From NCBI GenBank assembly GCA_902763365.1, contig CACWRT010000008.1:1-46180 (forward strand): 46,180 nt of DNA, written 5' to 3'. Below are positions 8,770 to 17,717 of the stretch, piece by piece. Position numbers and translations under genes: made by a program. Below the pieces are notes generated by a model, which searched no databases, was not told the DNA's origin, and saw only the letters and a list, made by a program, of their open reading frames with translations. The stretch's first letter is position 1, and each line of letters begins with the position of its first letter. Source of the stretch: an uncultured Ruminococcus sp. (GTDB lineage Bacteria > Bacillota > Clostridia > Oscillospirales > Acutalibacteraceae).

Positions 8770-9807
8770 ATGAAAAGCTTTAGTGACAGTTATAAGGCAG
8801 CAGGCGTTGACGTAACCGCAGGCTACAGATCCGTTGAGCTTATGAAAGAACACGTGGCAAAGACTATGACAAAAGGAGTACTCTCTGGAATAGGCGGTTT
8901 CGGAGGTCTTTTTGAAATAGATACAACCGGAATAGATCATCCTGTGCTTGTATCGGGTACTGACGGCGTCGGCACAAAGCTGAAGGTAGCCATGCTTCTT
9001 GATAAGCATGATACTATCGGTATCGACTGTGTGGCAATGTGTGTAAATGACATAATTTGCTGCGGTGCAAAGCCCCAGTTTTTCCTTGATTATATTGCGA
9101 TAGGAAAGAATTATCCCGAAAAGGTAGCAGAGATAGTCAAAGGTGTTGCCGAAGGCTGTATACAGAGTGAATGTGCTCTTGTAGGCGGTGAAACAGCGGA
9201 GCATCCGGGCATGATGGCTGAGGATGATTACGATCTTGCAGGCTTCTCAGTAGGCGTGGTCGACAAAGAAAAGATACTGAAACCCGAAACACAGAACCCC
9301 GGGGATGTAATGATAGGCATAAAATCCAGCGGAGTACATTCAAATGGTTTTTCACTTGTACGCAAGGTATTTGATATAAGCACAAGAGAAAGCATTTCGG
9401 CATACTACGATGAGCTTGGCATGACTTTAGGCGAAGCGTTGCTGACACCCACAAGAATATATGTAAAAGCTATACTTGCTCTTATCGACAGCGTAAAAGT
9501 AAAATCAATATCCCATATCACAGGCGGCGGATTCTATGAAAATATTCCTCGTTCACTGCCGAAAGGCTTGTCTGCAAAGATAAGGCGCAGTGATGTACAG
9601 GTTCTGCCTATCTTTGATCTTATTGCAAAGACAGGCAATATCCCCGAGAGAGATATGTTCAATACATTCAATATGGGTGTAGGAATGACTGTTGTTGTGG
9701 ATAAGGCTGATGCGGAAAAGGCTGTTGAGGTACTTAAAACTGCAGGAGAGGACGCATATATTTTAGGCGAGCTCGTAGAAAGCGACGAGGGTGTAATTAT
9801 AGAGTAA
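8770..9807 (+). CDS. purM: Phosphoribosylformylglycinamidine cyclo-ligase PurM (AIR synthetase)
   Basis: 345 residues. It closes the imidazole ring to give aminoimidazole ribonucleotide, using ATP. Family blocks: SGIGGFGGLFE near residue 43-53, LVSGTDGVGTKLK near 64-76, VGGETAEHPGM near 138-148 and HITGGGFYENIPR near 250-262. An in-frame ATG at 8749 exists, but GGAGGT at 8758-8763 places the start at 8770, and the protein then begins MKSFSDSYKAAGVDV as in homologues. It follows purF and precedes purN by 50 bases. Confidence 0.95.
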   Translation: MKSFSDSYKAAGVDVTAGYRSVELMKEHVAKTMTKGVLSGIGGFGGLFEIDTTGIDHPVLVSGTDGVGTKLKVAMLLDKHDTIGIDCVAMCVNDIICCGAKPQFFLDYIAIGKNYPEKVAEIVKGVAEGCIQSECALVGGETAEHPGMMAEDDYDLAGFSVGVVDKEKILKPETQNPGDVMIGIKSSGVHSNGFSLVRKVFDISTRESISAYYDELGMTLGEALLTPTRIYVKAILALIDSVKVKSISHITGGGFYENIPRSLPKGLSAKIRRSDVQVLPIFDLIAKTGNIPERDMFNTFNMGVGMTVVVDKADAEKAVEVLKTAGEDAYILGELVESDEGVIIE

Positions 9808-9857
9808 GCCTTTTGTCGGCGTTATGAATACATTCCATTCGGGAGGAAACAAACTAA

Positions 9858-10484
9858 ATGAAAAATATAGTTGTTCTCGTTTCGGGCGGCGGAACGAATT
9901 TGCAGGCACTTATAGACGCGCAGGAAAGTGGTCTGATAAACGGCGGCAGAATAACGTGTGTGATCTCTTCAAAAGAAGGAGCCTACGCCCTTGAAAGAGC
10001 AAAAAAACATGGTATTAAAAGCAGGGTCATTCCAAGAAAGGAATATTCCGATTCTGTAGAATACAGCAAAGCGATACTTGATGCTCTTAATGAAGAAAAG
10101 GCTGATCTTGTGGTATATGCAGGATTCATGACGATACTTGACGAGCTTGTTGTAAAGGCATATCCGTATAAGATGATGAATGTCCATCCTGCCCTTATAC
10201 CGAGCTTCTGCGGAAAAGGCTATTATGGATTGAGAGTCCACGAGGAAGCACTGAAAAAGGGAGTAAAGCTGACGGGTGCTACAGTACATTTTGTGACAGA
10301 GGTATGCGATGGCGGTCCGATAATACTCCAGAAGGCTGTTGAGGTTCAGAGTGACGATACACCCGAGGTACTCCAGAGGAGAGTAATGGAGCAGGCGGAA
10401 TGGAAGATACTTCCCAAGGCTGTTTCTCTTTTCTGTGAAGACAGACTCAGCGTCAAGGATGAAATAGTATATATCAGTGAATAA
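9858..10484 (+). CDS. purN: Phosphoribosylglycinamide formyltransferase PurN
   Basis: 208 residues; transfers a formyl group from 10-formyl-tetrahydrofolate to GAR. VLVSGGGTNLQALID near residues 6-20, the catalytic-loop block MNVHPALIPSF with its His near residue 111, and TGATVHFVTEVCDGGPI, including the conserved His and Asp, near 140-156 are all present. GGAGG precedes the start. After its stop comes an AT-rich repeat (10476-10530) before purO, but no terminator. Confidence 0.95.
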   Translation: MKNIVVLVSGGGTNLQALIDAQESGLINGGRITCVISSKEGAYALERAKKHGIKSRVIPRKEYSDSVEYSKAILDALNEEKADLVVYAGFMTILDELVVKAYPYKMMNVHPALIPSFCGKGYYGLRVHEEALKKGVKLTGATVHFVTEVCDGGPIILQKAVEVQSDDTPEVLQRRVMEQAEWKILPKAVSLFCEDRLSVKDEIVYISE

Positions 10485-10530
10485 TGAATAGTGAAAAATG
10501 AATTGTGGTTTGAAAACTCCTAATTCATAA
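10476..10530. repeat. AT-rich intergenic repeat (TGAATAATGAATAG type), copy 1
   Basis: GTGAATAATGAATAGTGAAA followed by a degenerate opposite-strand arm (AATTCATAATTCCC). The same sequence in the other orientation occurs at 14590-14618 and 19402-19430. The first bases overlap the purN stop codon. Confidence 0.6.
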
Positions 10531-10565
10531 TTCCCGATTCCAATAAAAAGATGAGGTTGAAAAAA

Positions 10566-11273
10566 ATGACAGAACTTGTTAAAGAAATATCGTCCACGAC
10601 ATATCCTGGACGCGGAATAATAATAGGTAAAAGCGAAGACGGCAAAAAAGCAGTGATCGGATACTTCATAATGGGAAGAAGCAATAACAGCAGAAACAGA
10701 GTATTTGTAAAAGAAGAAAATGACCTTAAAACACAGGCATTTGACCCGTCACAGCTTGAAGATCCATCGCTGATCATATATGCGCCTGTCCGTACACTTG
10801 AGAAACAGACAGTTGTTACAAACGGAGATCAGACTGATACTGTAAGGGATTATATACTTGAAGGAAAAAGTTTTGAGGAAGCACTCAGAACAAGAACGTT
10901 CGAGCCTGATCCGCCTAACTTTACACCGAGAATATCGGGTATACTTGAGTTTGCCGACGGAGATTTCAGCTACAAAATGTCAATACTGAAAAGCAATGAG
11001 GGCAGAGAAGAGTCAGCGCTGAGATTTTTCTATGAGTATGCTCAGCCTGTTGCAGGAGAGGGTCATTTTATTCATACGTATAAATGTGACGGAAATCCCA
11101 TTCCGTCTTTTGAAGGCGAGCCTACTCTTGTTGATATAAAGGGCGATATAGATACATTTACCGGAAATGTGTGGAATGCGCTCAATGAGGATAATAAGGT
11201 GTCTCTTTATACAAGGTTTATCGACCTTGAAAGCGGCAGCTATGAAGACAGGATAATCAATAAAAATGTATGA
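10566..11273 (+). CDS. purO: IMP cyclohydrolase, archaeal PurO type
   Basis: 235 residues; closes FAICAR to IMP, the last step of the pathway. It resembles the IMP_cyclohyd (PurO) family, first known from archaea, and not the N-terminal domain of bacterial PurH: SSTTYPGRGIIIGKSEDGKK near the N-terminus, YFIMGRSNNSRNRVF near 33-47, and PRISG near 121-125. The context, between purN and a transformylase lacking its own cyclohydrolase domain, strongly supports the function. The frame opens at ATG 10551, but GAGGT at 10553-10557 places the start at ATG 10566. Named by family resemblance; no activity is shown by sequence alone. Confidence 0.88.
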   Translation: MTELVKEISSTTYPGRGIIIGKSEDGKKAVIGYFIMGRSNNSRNRVFVKEENDLKTQAFDPSQLEDPSLIIYAPVRTLEKQTVVTNGDQTDTVRDYILEGKSFEEALRTRTFEPDPPNFTPRISGILEFADGDFSYKMSILKSNEGREESALRFFYEYAQPVAGEGHFIHTYKCDGNPIPSFEGEPTLVDIKGDIDTFTGNVWNALNEDNKVSLYTRFIDLESGSYEDRIINKNV

Positions 11274-11316
11274 TGATACATCACATCATATATGTTTTTG
11301 AAAGGAGTTTTTTACG

Positions 11317-12492
11317 ATGAACGAGCTTGAACTTAAATATGGCTGCAATCCTAATCAGAAGCCGTCAAAGATATTTATGGAGGACGGCAGCGAGCTTCCT
11401 GTTACTGTGCTTAACGGAAGACCCGGATATATCAATTTTCTTGACGCATTCAACAGCTGGCAGCTTGTAAAGGAGCTTAAGGAAGCAACAGGACTTCCTG
11501 CTGCAGCATCATTCAAACACGTAAGCCCCGCAGGTGCAGCAGTCGCAGCAGAGCTTTCAGATACGCTTAAAAAGATCTATTTTGTGGATGATCTGGAGCT
11601 TTCTCCCATAGCTTCTGCCTATGCAAGGGCAAGGGGCGCAGACAGAATGTCCTCATACGGTGACTGGGCAGCACTTTCCGACACCTGTGATAAAGAAACA
11701 GCACTTCTTCTCAAGAGAGAGGTTTCGGACGGTATCATAGCACCCGATTATACAGAGGAAGCGCTTGAAATACTTAAAACAAAGCGTAAGGGTACATATA
11801 ATATTGTAAAGATCAACACTGATTATGTTCCCGCTGCAATAGAGCACAAACAGGTTTACGGTATAACATTTGAACAGGGCAGAAACGACCTTAAAATTGA
11901 CGAGGATATGCTCGGAAATATCGTAACAGAGAACAAAGCCTTTACAGCTGAAGCAAAAAGAGATCTGATGATAGCACTTATCACTCTTAAGTATACTCAG
12001 TCAAATTCTGTTTGTTATGCAAAGGACGGACAGGCAATTGGTGTCGGCGCAGGTCAGCAGTCAAGAATACACTGTACAAGACTTGCAGGAAATAAGGCAG
12101 ATATATGGTATCTCAGACAGAACCCGAAGGTGCTTGCGCTTCCTTTCCGCGAGGATATAAGAAGACCCGACAGGGATAATACTATTGATGTGTATATTTC
12201 CGATGATTATGAGGATGTACTTGCAGACGGAGTATGGGAGCAGTTCTTCACTGTAAAGCCCGAGCCGCTTACAAGAGAAGAGAAAAAACAGTGGCTTTCT
12301 ACATTCAGCGGTGTTTCACTTGGTTCGGATGCGTTTTTCCCCTTTGGTGATAATATTGAAAGAGCAAAGCGCAGCGGTGTAGAGTTTATTGCACAGCCGG
12401 GCGGATCGATCCGTGACGATAATGTTATAGATACCTGCAATAAATACGGTATGACAATGGCATTCACAGGTATCAGACTGTTCCATCACTGA
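11317..12492 (+). CDS. Stand-alone AICAR transformylase (PurH C-terminal domain only)
   Basis: 391 residues; formylates AICAR to FAICAR. It keeps the transformylase Lys-His pair in SFKHVSPAGAA (near residues 66-76), the QSNSVCYAKDGQAIGVGAGQ block (near 229-248), GGSIRDD and the terminal RLFHH of PurH proteins. The roughly 200-residue cyclohydrolase domain that precedes this in normal bifunctional PurH is absent, and purO directly upstream supplies that step. AAAGGAG precedes the start. Related stand-alone enzymes have been called PurV; I leave the symbol blank because naming is not uniform. Confidence 0.92.
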   Translation: MNELELKYGCNPNQKPSKIFMEDGSELPVTVLNGRPGYINFLDAFNSWQLVKELKEATGLPAAASFKHVSPAGAAVAAELSDTLKKIYFVDDLELSPIASAYARARGADRMSSYGDWAALSDTCDKETALLLKREVSDGIIAPDYTEEALEILKTKRKGTYNIVKINTDYVPAAIEHKQVYGITFEQGRNDLKIDEDMLGNIVTENKAFTAEAKRDLMIALITLKYTQSNSVCYAKDGQAIGVGAGQQSRIHCTRLAGNKADIWYLRQNPKVLALPFREDIRRPDRDNTIDVYISDDYEDVLADGVWEQFFTVKPEPLTREEKKQWLSTFSGVSLGSDAFFPFGDNIERAKRSGVEFIAQPGGSIRDDNVIDTCNKYGMTMAFTGIRLFHH

Positions 12493-12513
12493 TAAAACGG
12501 AGGTACATATCTG

Positions 12514-13779
12514 ATGAAAATTCTTGTAATAGGCGGCGGCGGACGTGAACACACTATTATCCGCAAGCTTAAGGAAAGTCCGAAGGTAGATAAGATATAT
12601 GCAGCTCCCGGAAACGGCGGTATTTCACGTGATGCAGAATGTGTGAATATCGGTGTTATGGATAAAGAAGGCATGGTAAAATTCGCAAAGGAAAAAGAGA
12701 TAGATCTGGTTTTTGTTGCACCGGATGATCCGCTTGCAGCAGGTATGGTAGATGCGCTTACAGCGAATGACATAAGAGCTTTCGGTCCTCGCGCAGACGC
12801 AGCCATAATAGAAAGCAGTAAGGTATTCTCAAAGAACCTGATGAAAAATTATAATATTCCTACAGCAGAATATGAAGTTTTTTCTGACCCTTCAAAGGCG
12901 ATGGCTTATATAGAGGAAAAAGGTAAATATCCTGTTGTTATTAAGGCCGACGGTCTTGCACTTGGTAAGGGCGTTATCATAGCAGCCGATCGTGAACAGG
13001 CTCAGGCAGCTGTAAAAGAAATTATGGAAGATAAGAAATTCGGTGATTCGGGAAATAATGTTGTAGTAGAAGAGTTTCTTACAGGACCCGAGGTATCCGT
13101 ACTTGCTTTTACGGACGGAATAGCTCTGAAACCTATGGTATCATCAAAGGACCATAAGAGAGCATACGATAACGACGAGGGACTGAATACAGGCGGAATG
13201 GGTACAATAAGTCCGAATCCCTATTATACAGACGAGATCGCTGAGATATGCCGCAAGACTATCTTTGAGCCTACAGTAGCTGCAATGAACAGTGAAAACA
13301 GGACATTCAAAGGATGTCTTTACTTCGGTCTTATGATAACCCCCGACGGACCGAAGGTAATAGAATATAATGCCCGTTTCGGTGATCCCGAAGCGCAGGT
13401 AGTACTTCCCAGGCTCAAGACTGATCTTGTAGATATAATAGAAGCGGTAATTGATGAGAAGCTGTCCCAACTCAACATAGAGTGGACAAACGAAGCTACG
13501 GCTTGTGTAGTAATGGCATCGGGCGGTTATCCGCTTTCGTATAAAAAAGGACTTGAGATAAGTGGACTTGACGAAAACGGTCAGGTTGCCGGTGCAACGG
13601 TTTATCATGCAGGCACAAAATATGAAGACGGAAAGTTCTATACGAGCGGCGGAAGAGTACTGGGAGTTACCGCTGCCGGACGAACACTTGACGAAGCACT
13701 TGAAAAAGCCTATGCAGCTGTTGAAAAAATCAGTTTTGAAGGTGCTCACTACAGAAAAGACATAGGCAGAACTAAGTAA
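12514..13779 (+). CDS. purD: Phosphoribosylamine-glycine ligase PurD (GAR synthetase)
   Basis: 421 residues; an ATP-grasp ligase joining phosphoribosylamine and glycine. ILVIGGGGREHTI at the N-terminus, the ATP-grasp segment YPVVIKADGLALGKGVIIA near residues 139-157, SKDHKRAYDNDEGLNTGGMG near 211-230 and EYNARFGDPEAQV near 286-298 are all typical. GGAGGT precedes the ATG 22 bases after the transformylase stop. It closes the purine run; purC, purL, purB and purK are not here and must lie elsewhere. A stem-loop at 13811 follows. Confidence 0.96.
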   Translation: MKILVIGGGGREHTIIRKLKESPKVDKIYAAPGNGGISRDAECVNIGVMDKEGMVKFAKEKEIDLVFVAPDDPLAAGMVDALTANDIRAFGPRADAAIIESSKVFSKNLMKNYNIPTAEYEVFSDPSKAMAYIEEKGKYPVVIKADGLALGKGVIIAADREQAQAAVKEIMEDKKFGDSGNNVVVEEFLTGPEVSVLAFTDGIALKPMVSSKDHKRAYDNDEGLNTGGMGTISPNPYYTDEIAEICRKTIFEPTVAAMNSENRTFKGCLYFGLMITPDGPKVIEYNARFGDPEAQVVLPRLKTDLVDIIEAVIDEKLSQLNIEWTNEATACVVMASGGYPLSYKKGLEISGLDENGQVAGATVYHAGTKYEDGKFYTSGGRVLGVTAAGRTLDEALEKAYAAVEKISFEGAHYRKDIGRTK

Positions 13780-13810
13780 TATCTTCTCAAATCAAAGAAT
13801 ACAGCATTTG

Positions 13811-13849
13811 GCTCAAGGCATAGAGAATTATGTTTTTTATGCTTTGAGC
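13811..13849 (+). terminator. Probable terminator or 3' hairpin after purD
   Basis: GCTCAAGGCATA (13811-13822) pairs with TATGCTTTGAGC (13838-13849) over 12 positions including one G-T pair. Only a short T-run follows, so termination efficiency is uncertain. It marks the likely end of the purine operon. Confidence 0.5.
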
Positions 13850-14274
13850 TTTGAACTGTATAAGTGAATAATTAAAGTCTGCAAAACATATTTTCTTTAT
13901 CCGTAAATTCAGAAGCACTGTTATTCTCAAATTTCTCCGGAATTATGATTTTGAAAAAATTGAAAAAATATAGCAATCCAGAAAATAACTGAAATTCTTG
14001 CGAATCCATGACGATCGGCAATCTGCCGATTCCTATTTTGGTTTGATTCATTACATAAACATATAGTTGTTTACAGATTAGCTAAATACGTCCTGTGCCG
14101 GCACATTTATCCGGCAGATTCCGAAGGTATTGAAAAGAGATTTTTCAATGCACTTACTAAATTGGATTACTATAATTCACACTCATGTAATTCTTGAAAA
14201 ATCAGTCAAGGCAGTCTCAGTAATTCAATTTTTCATTTCACATTACAAAAATATTAAATTTATGAGGTAACAAT
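13850..14274. other. Non-coding gap with small hairpins
   Basis: No supported gene in about 425 bases. Two short inverted repeats are visible: ATCGGCA/TGCCGAT with a three-base loop (14014-14030) and ATTGAAAA/TTTTCAAT (14129-14149). GCCGGCAC..TCCGGCAGA near 14096-14118 partly repeats the first motif. No promoter with both boxes was found. The segment is AT-rich and may hold decayed sequence. Confidence 0.4.
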
Positions 14275-14478
14275 ATGGTAACGATGAAAAAAATTAAAAA
14301 GCTGTATGGCGGAAATATTTGCCGTCAATGTATAAACAAAACGTATAAAACACATCTTGTCCACACAAATTGTCAGTATGATCAGATATATGCTTCATTG
14401 TGTCCAAGATGTAACGAAATGAAGAATATTGTGACAGGATTTAAACTAAGCGGTTTTCTGAAATTATTGTTCAAATAG
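14275..14478 (+). CDS. Small CxxC..CxxC protein, function unknown
   Basis: 67 residues. Two Cys pairs, CRQC (Cys16 and Cys19) and CPRC (Cys43 and Cys46), are spaced like a zinc ribbon, with an additional Cys33 between. The N-terminus is basic (MKKIKKLYGG) and the C-terminus is hydrophobic (FKLSGFLKLLFK). GAGGT lies six bases before ATG 14275, and the Cys pattern is too regular for chance. It stands alone between the purine operon and the WYL pair, with non-coding DNA on both sides. It may be a small zinc-binding protein; no function is assigned. Confidence 0.6.
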   Translation: MVTMKKIKKLYGGNICRQCINKTYKTHLVHTNCQYDQIYASLCPRCNEMKNIVTGFKLSGFLKLLFK

Positions 14479-14589
14479 CGGTATTTAAAAAGAGACAGTT
14501 CCAGTGGGATAATATGATCGGCTTTGTAATGATAAGGTTTGTATAATCCAATAAAGTTAATTTCAGACACAAATCTCCGATAATCCATT

Positions 14590-14618
14590 ATTATTCACTA
14601 TTCATTATTCATTATTTC
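14590..14618. repeat. AT-rich intergenic repeat, copy 2
   Basis: TTATTCACTATTCATTATTC followed by ATTATTTCC, the reverse-orientation form of the repeat at 10476 and nearly identical to that at 19402. It ends directly against the ribosome site of the WYL regulator gene. Confidence 0.65.
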
Positions 14619-14629
14619 CGGTGGTGCTT

Positions 14630-15859
14630 ATGGGGTACAGTGAGCTTATAAAAAATTTTGATAAAATACGGGATTATATGCGGGAATTCTATGTATACGG
14701 ATTAAAGAGCAGAGAACAGTATAATAAAAAAAGCAAACGATCCTATGATGATGAAAAACGTAGGATAGAAAGCTACCTTTCGGAATATATGGGATTTCAT
14801 CAGACCGCAGATGGAAAAAATGTCTATATTTCGGTGGACACCCGCAGGATGTCCCATGACCCTCTTTACAAGGCATGGAAATGTGCAAGCTTTACCGATG
14901 GTGATATAACACTTTTTTTTATAATATCCGATATACTGAGTGATCCTTCGGAGTTATTTACGCTCAGCAGCATAGTTGAAAAGATAGATAATGAATATCT
15001 TTGTTGTTTTGAAGAGCCGAAGTTTTTTGACAGCTCAACTGTGAGAAAAAAACTGAAGGAGTATGAACTTGTAGGAATCATAAAAAGTGAAAAACATGGA
15101 AAGACTTTGTATTATCACAGAGCCGAAAACTATAATTTCAACAATACAGATCTTCTGAACTTTTTTTCAGAAGCATCTCCCTGCGGCGTAATAGGATCGT
15201 TTCTGCTTGATCGTTTTGAAGAGAATGAGGATGCTTTTACCTTTAAGCATCACTATATTGCTCAGACAATGGACAGTCAGATACTATATGAGGTATTTGA
15301 CACGATACATAAAAAACAGGAAACAGAGATTATAACCGTTTCAAAAAGCGGTGAAAAGATCAAGCAAACGGTCATTCCTCTCAGAGTATTTATAAGCGTT
15401 CAGAGCGGCAGACAATATATAATGGTTTACCGCCGCAGTAAAAACAGAATAACTTCTGTACGTATAGATCATATTGTAAAAATAAGACCGCTAAGAACTG
15501 TTTACGATCATGATGAACTCAGAGAAAAGCTCGACAGAATGATGCCGTATATCTGGGGAGTAAGCACCCAGAGCAGAAACAGCAGAAAAGATACTGTAGA
15601 ATTTACTGTGTGTTTCAAAGATAATGAACAGTATATCTATGAGCGGCTTCTCAGAGAAAAACGCTGCGGTACAGTTGAAAGAATTGATAAAAACAGCGCA
15701 CGTTTTTATGCGGAAGTGTATGATGCAAACGAGATGCTTACATGGATAAGGTCGTTTATCTGCCGTATTACCGATATCAGTTTTTCTGATAAGGAAACAG
15801 AAGCTCAGTTCAGAGCTGATCTCGAGACAATGTACAGAATGTACGGGGTGGATAAGTGA
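14630..15859 (+). CDS. WYL-domain transcriptional regulator, first of a tandem pair
   Basis: 409 residues. A basic N-terminal segment is followed by a winged-helix-like region about 90-165 (FTDGDITLFFIISDILSD, then SSTVRKKLKEYELVGIIKSE). A WYL-like ligand domain spans about 240-300 (VIPLRVFISVQSGRQYIMVY then RSKNRITSVRIDHIVKIRPL), and a WCX-like C-terminal extension about 310-405. Such proteins bind nucleic-acid-like or nucleotide ligands and control transcription. GTG 14621 is also open; GGTGG just upstream favours ATG 14630, with modest certainty. The stop overlaps the next start (TGATG), so the two WYL proteins are probably made together. Target genes are unknown. Confidence 0.8.
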   Translation: MGYSELIKNFDKIRDYMREFYVYGLKSREQYNKKSKRSYDDEKRRIESYLSEYMGFHQTADGKNVYISVDTRRMSHDPLYKAWKCASFTDGDITLFFIISDILSDPSELFTLSSIVEKIDNEYLCCFEEPKFFDSSTVRKKLKEYELVGIIKSEKHGKTLYYHRAENYNFNNTDLLNFFSEASPCGVIGSFLLDRFEENEDAFTFKHHYIAQTMDSQILYEVFDTIHKKQETEIITVSKSGEKIKQTVIPLRVFISVQSGRQYIMVYRRSKNRITSVRIDHIVKIRPLRTVYDHDELREKLDRMMPYIWGVSTQSRNSRKDTVEFTVCFKDNEQYIYERLLREKRCGTVERIDKNSARFYAEVYDANEMLTWIRSFICRITDISFSDKETEAQFRADLETMYRMYGVDK

Positions 15860-16770
15860 TGTTTTTTAACGAAATATACAGTGCTTATTATAAAACAGTT
15901 GCACAAATAATAAAGTTTGCAATAGCATCACCTGTTGACGCGGTAAAAATACGTGAAACAGCAAAAAAGTATGCGTTCTCCGAAAGTCCCTTTGCAATTG
16001 AAACCGCAATAAAGGAACAGCGATGGCAGCTGATACTGCCTGACGGAACAACACCATTAAAGTCTTTTTCGGAAATACCGGTGACTCTTCTTCAGAAACG
16101 CTGGCTGAAAGCAATATCGCTTGACAGGAGAGTACAACTTTTTGACTGTGATTTCAAAGATCTTGAAGAAATAGAACCGCTGTTTACCGAGGATGATTAC
16201 TTTGTCTTTGATATGTATCATGACGGCGATGATTTTAAGAGTGAAAGCTATAAGAAAAATTTCAGAATTATATTGTCTGCAATACATAACAAAGATCCGC
16301 TTGATATTACAATAAAAAACAGGAAAGGCAATGAATCAACATTTTCCGTTATGCCTGAAAGGCTTGAATATTCCGAAAAGGATGATAAATTCCGCCTGCT
16401 TACAAGCGGAAACCGGACAGCTTCTGTAATTAATTTAGGACGTATTGAGTCATGTAGTCTTCATGTAGGAGAATTTCCTGACATAAGTTCATGCAGAACT
16501 GCGGTCAGAAAACGAACGGTGACGATGGAGCTTGTTGACGAGAGAAATGCACCTGAGAGAGTACTGCTGCATTTTTCTCATTTTGAAAAAAGGGCAGAAA
16601 AACTTGATAATGGTCGTTACAGGCTCACGATAAGGTATGATAAAAGCGATGAAACAGAGATACTTATACGTATTTTATCTTTCGGACCTTTAGTAAGAGT
16701 TACTGAACCGCCTGCATTTGTTAATCTTATCAGAAGCAGATTAAAATCACAACTCAGAAACTTGAATTAA
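15859..16770 (+). CDS. Second WYL-like protein, coupled to the first
   Basis: 303 residues starting at ATG 15859, which overlaps the upstream stop as TGATG; GTG 15856 would also be open. The middle (about 145-205: DPLDITIKNRKGNESTFSVM, PERLEYSEKDDKFRLLTSGN, then INLGRIESC) resembles a WYL domain, and residues 215-300 resemble a WCX tail (VTMELVDERNAPERVLLHFS and LLRILSFGPLV-like ending). The N-terminal 60 residues are helical, without a clear helix-turn-helix. It may act as a heteromeric partner of the first WYL protein, supplying ligand sensing without its own DNA-binding domain. That is inference from order and shape. Confidence 0.7.
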   Translation: MFFNEIYSAYYKTVAQIIKFAIASPVDAVKIRETAKKYAFSESPFAIETAIKEQRWQLILPDGTTPLKSFSEIPVTLLQKRWLKAISLDRRVQLFDCDFKDLEEIEPLFTEDDYFVFDMYHDGDDFKSESYKKNFRIILSAIHNKDPLDITIKNRKGNESTFSVMPERLEYSEKDDKFRLLTSGNRTASVINLGRIESCSLHVGEFPDISSCRTAVRKRTVTMELVDERNAPERVLLHFSHFEKRAEKLDNGRYRLTIRYDKSDETEILIRILSFGPLVRVTEPPAFVNLIRSRLKSQLRNLN

Positions 16771-16899
16771 TATATTTAAATATTATAGAACTGCTTAAAC
16801 GCAGAATCAGAAGCATAGCAGAAAAAGCTGCTTGAAAAAATGAAAAGATTCGTTGATAAACTGATAAATGAGCTGGATTTCTGATTGAAAGGAGAAAAT

Positions 16900-17709
16900 A
16901 TGAGTCTGAAACAATCTATCCCACTAAAATGTGTAGCTAATGCTCGTGAACTTGGCGGCTACCATACATCCGACGGCAGAACAGTCAGAAACGGCGTTTT
17001 GCTCAGAACCGGAAATCTGAATGATATCACGTCCGATGATATACGGATTTTGAAAAACCAATACCACCTTAGTGATATAATTGACTTCCGAATGGAAATG
17101 GAAATGAGAGGTCATGAAGACCCGATGATCGCAGGTGTAACTAATACCCATCTTGATGTGATAGATATCCCGGATATGCTTTCGCAGGGAAAGCCGGATG
17201 CTGATATAAATACAACTGATGTCATTCAGCTTGTGAAAATGAGCCAACAGATGGGTATGCTGAATGATGATATGTATATTGGTTTTCTCAAGAATGATAT
17301 GGGCAAAAAGGCATATTCTCAGTTTTTACGTATCTTGCTTTCGGCAGACCCGGACAGGGCTGTACTCTGGCACTGCACAAGCGGCAAGGACAGAACCGGA
17401 CTTGCCTCAATGCTGCTGTTATCATTGCTTGGTGTTGAAGAATCGATCATTATGGAGGATTATATGCTCACAAACGAGTATAATGCTTCGAGAATAGAAG
17501 GAACCAAGAAGTATTTAAGAGCAAGAGGCTGCGAAGAAGATTTTGTAGAGAAGGCGGCCTTTGTTTTTGATGCTGTTGACAGGCATTTTATGGAAAACGC
17601 AATCGCATTTTTAAAGGAGAAATACGGCTCTGTTCTCGGTTATATTCGCGCCGAGCTGAATATTTCTGAGGAAGAAATCGCTATACTGAAAGAAAAATAT
17701 ACCATTTGA
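16900..17709 (+). CDS. Tyrosine-protein phosphatase (Y_phosphatase3/IphP type)
   Basis: 269 residues. The P-loop HCTSGKDRTG has its catalytic Cys at residue 159. NARELGGYHTSDGR and VRNGVLLRTGNL near the N-terminus are standard for the family. The general acid should come from the TDV.. to DDMYI region near 107-130. These enzymes remove phosphate from phosphotyrosine, and some act on phosphoinositides. No signal peptide is seen, so it should be cytoplasmic unless exported by another route. AAAGGAG at 16888-16894 gives ATG 16900 rather than the TTG at 16885. It is separated by about 130 bases from the WYL genes and may not share their transcript. Confidence 0.88.
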   Translation: MSLKQSIPLKCVANARELGGYHTSDGRTVRNGVLLRTGNLNDITSDDIRILKNQYHLSDIIDFRMEMEMRGHEDPMIAGVTNTHLDVIDIPDMLSQGKPDADINTTDVIQLVKMSQQMGMLNDDMYIGFLKNDMGKKAYSQFLRILLSADPDRAVLWHCTSGKDRTGLASMLLLSLLGVEESIIMEDYMLTNEYNASRIEGTKKYLRARGCEEDFVEKAAFVFDAVDRHFMENAIAFLKEKYGSVLGYIRAELNISEEEIAILKEKYTI

Positions 17710-17717
17710 ACATTTTT

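Noticed and set aside
14014-14149. CRISPR or attachment-site array in the gap after purD
   Set aside because: Only short, unrelated hairpins; no regularly spaced direct repeats, cas genes or integrase.
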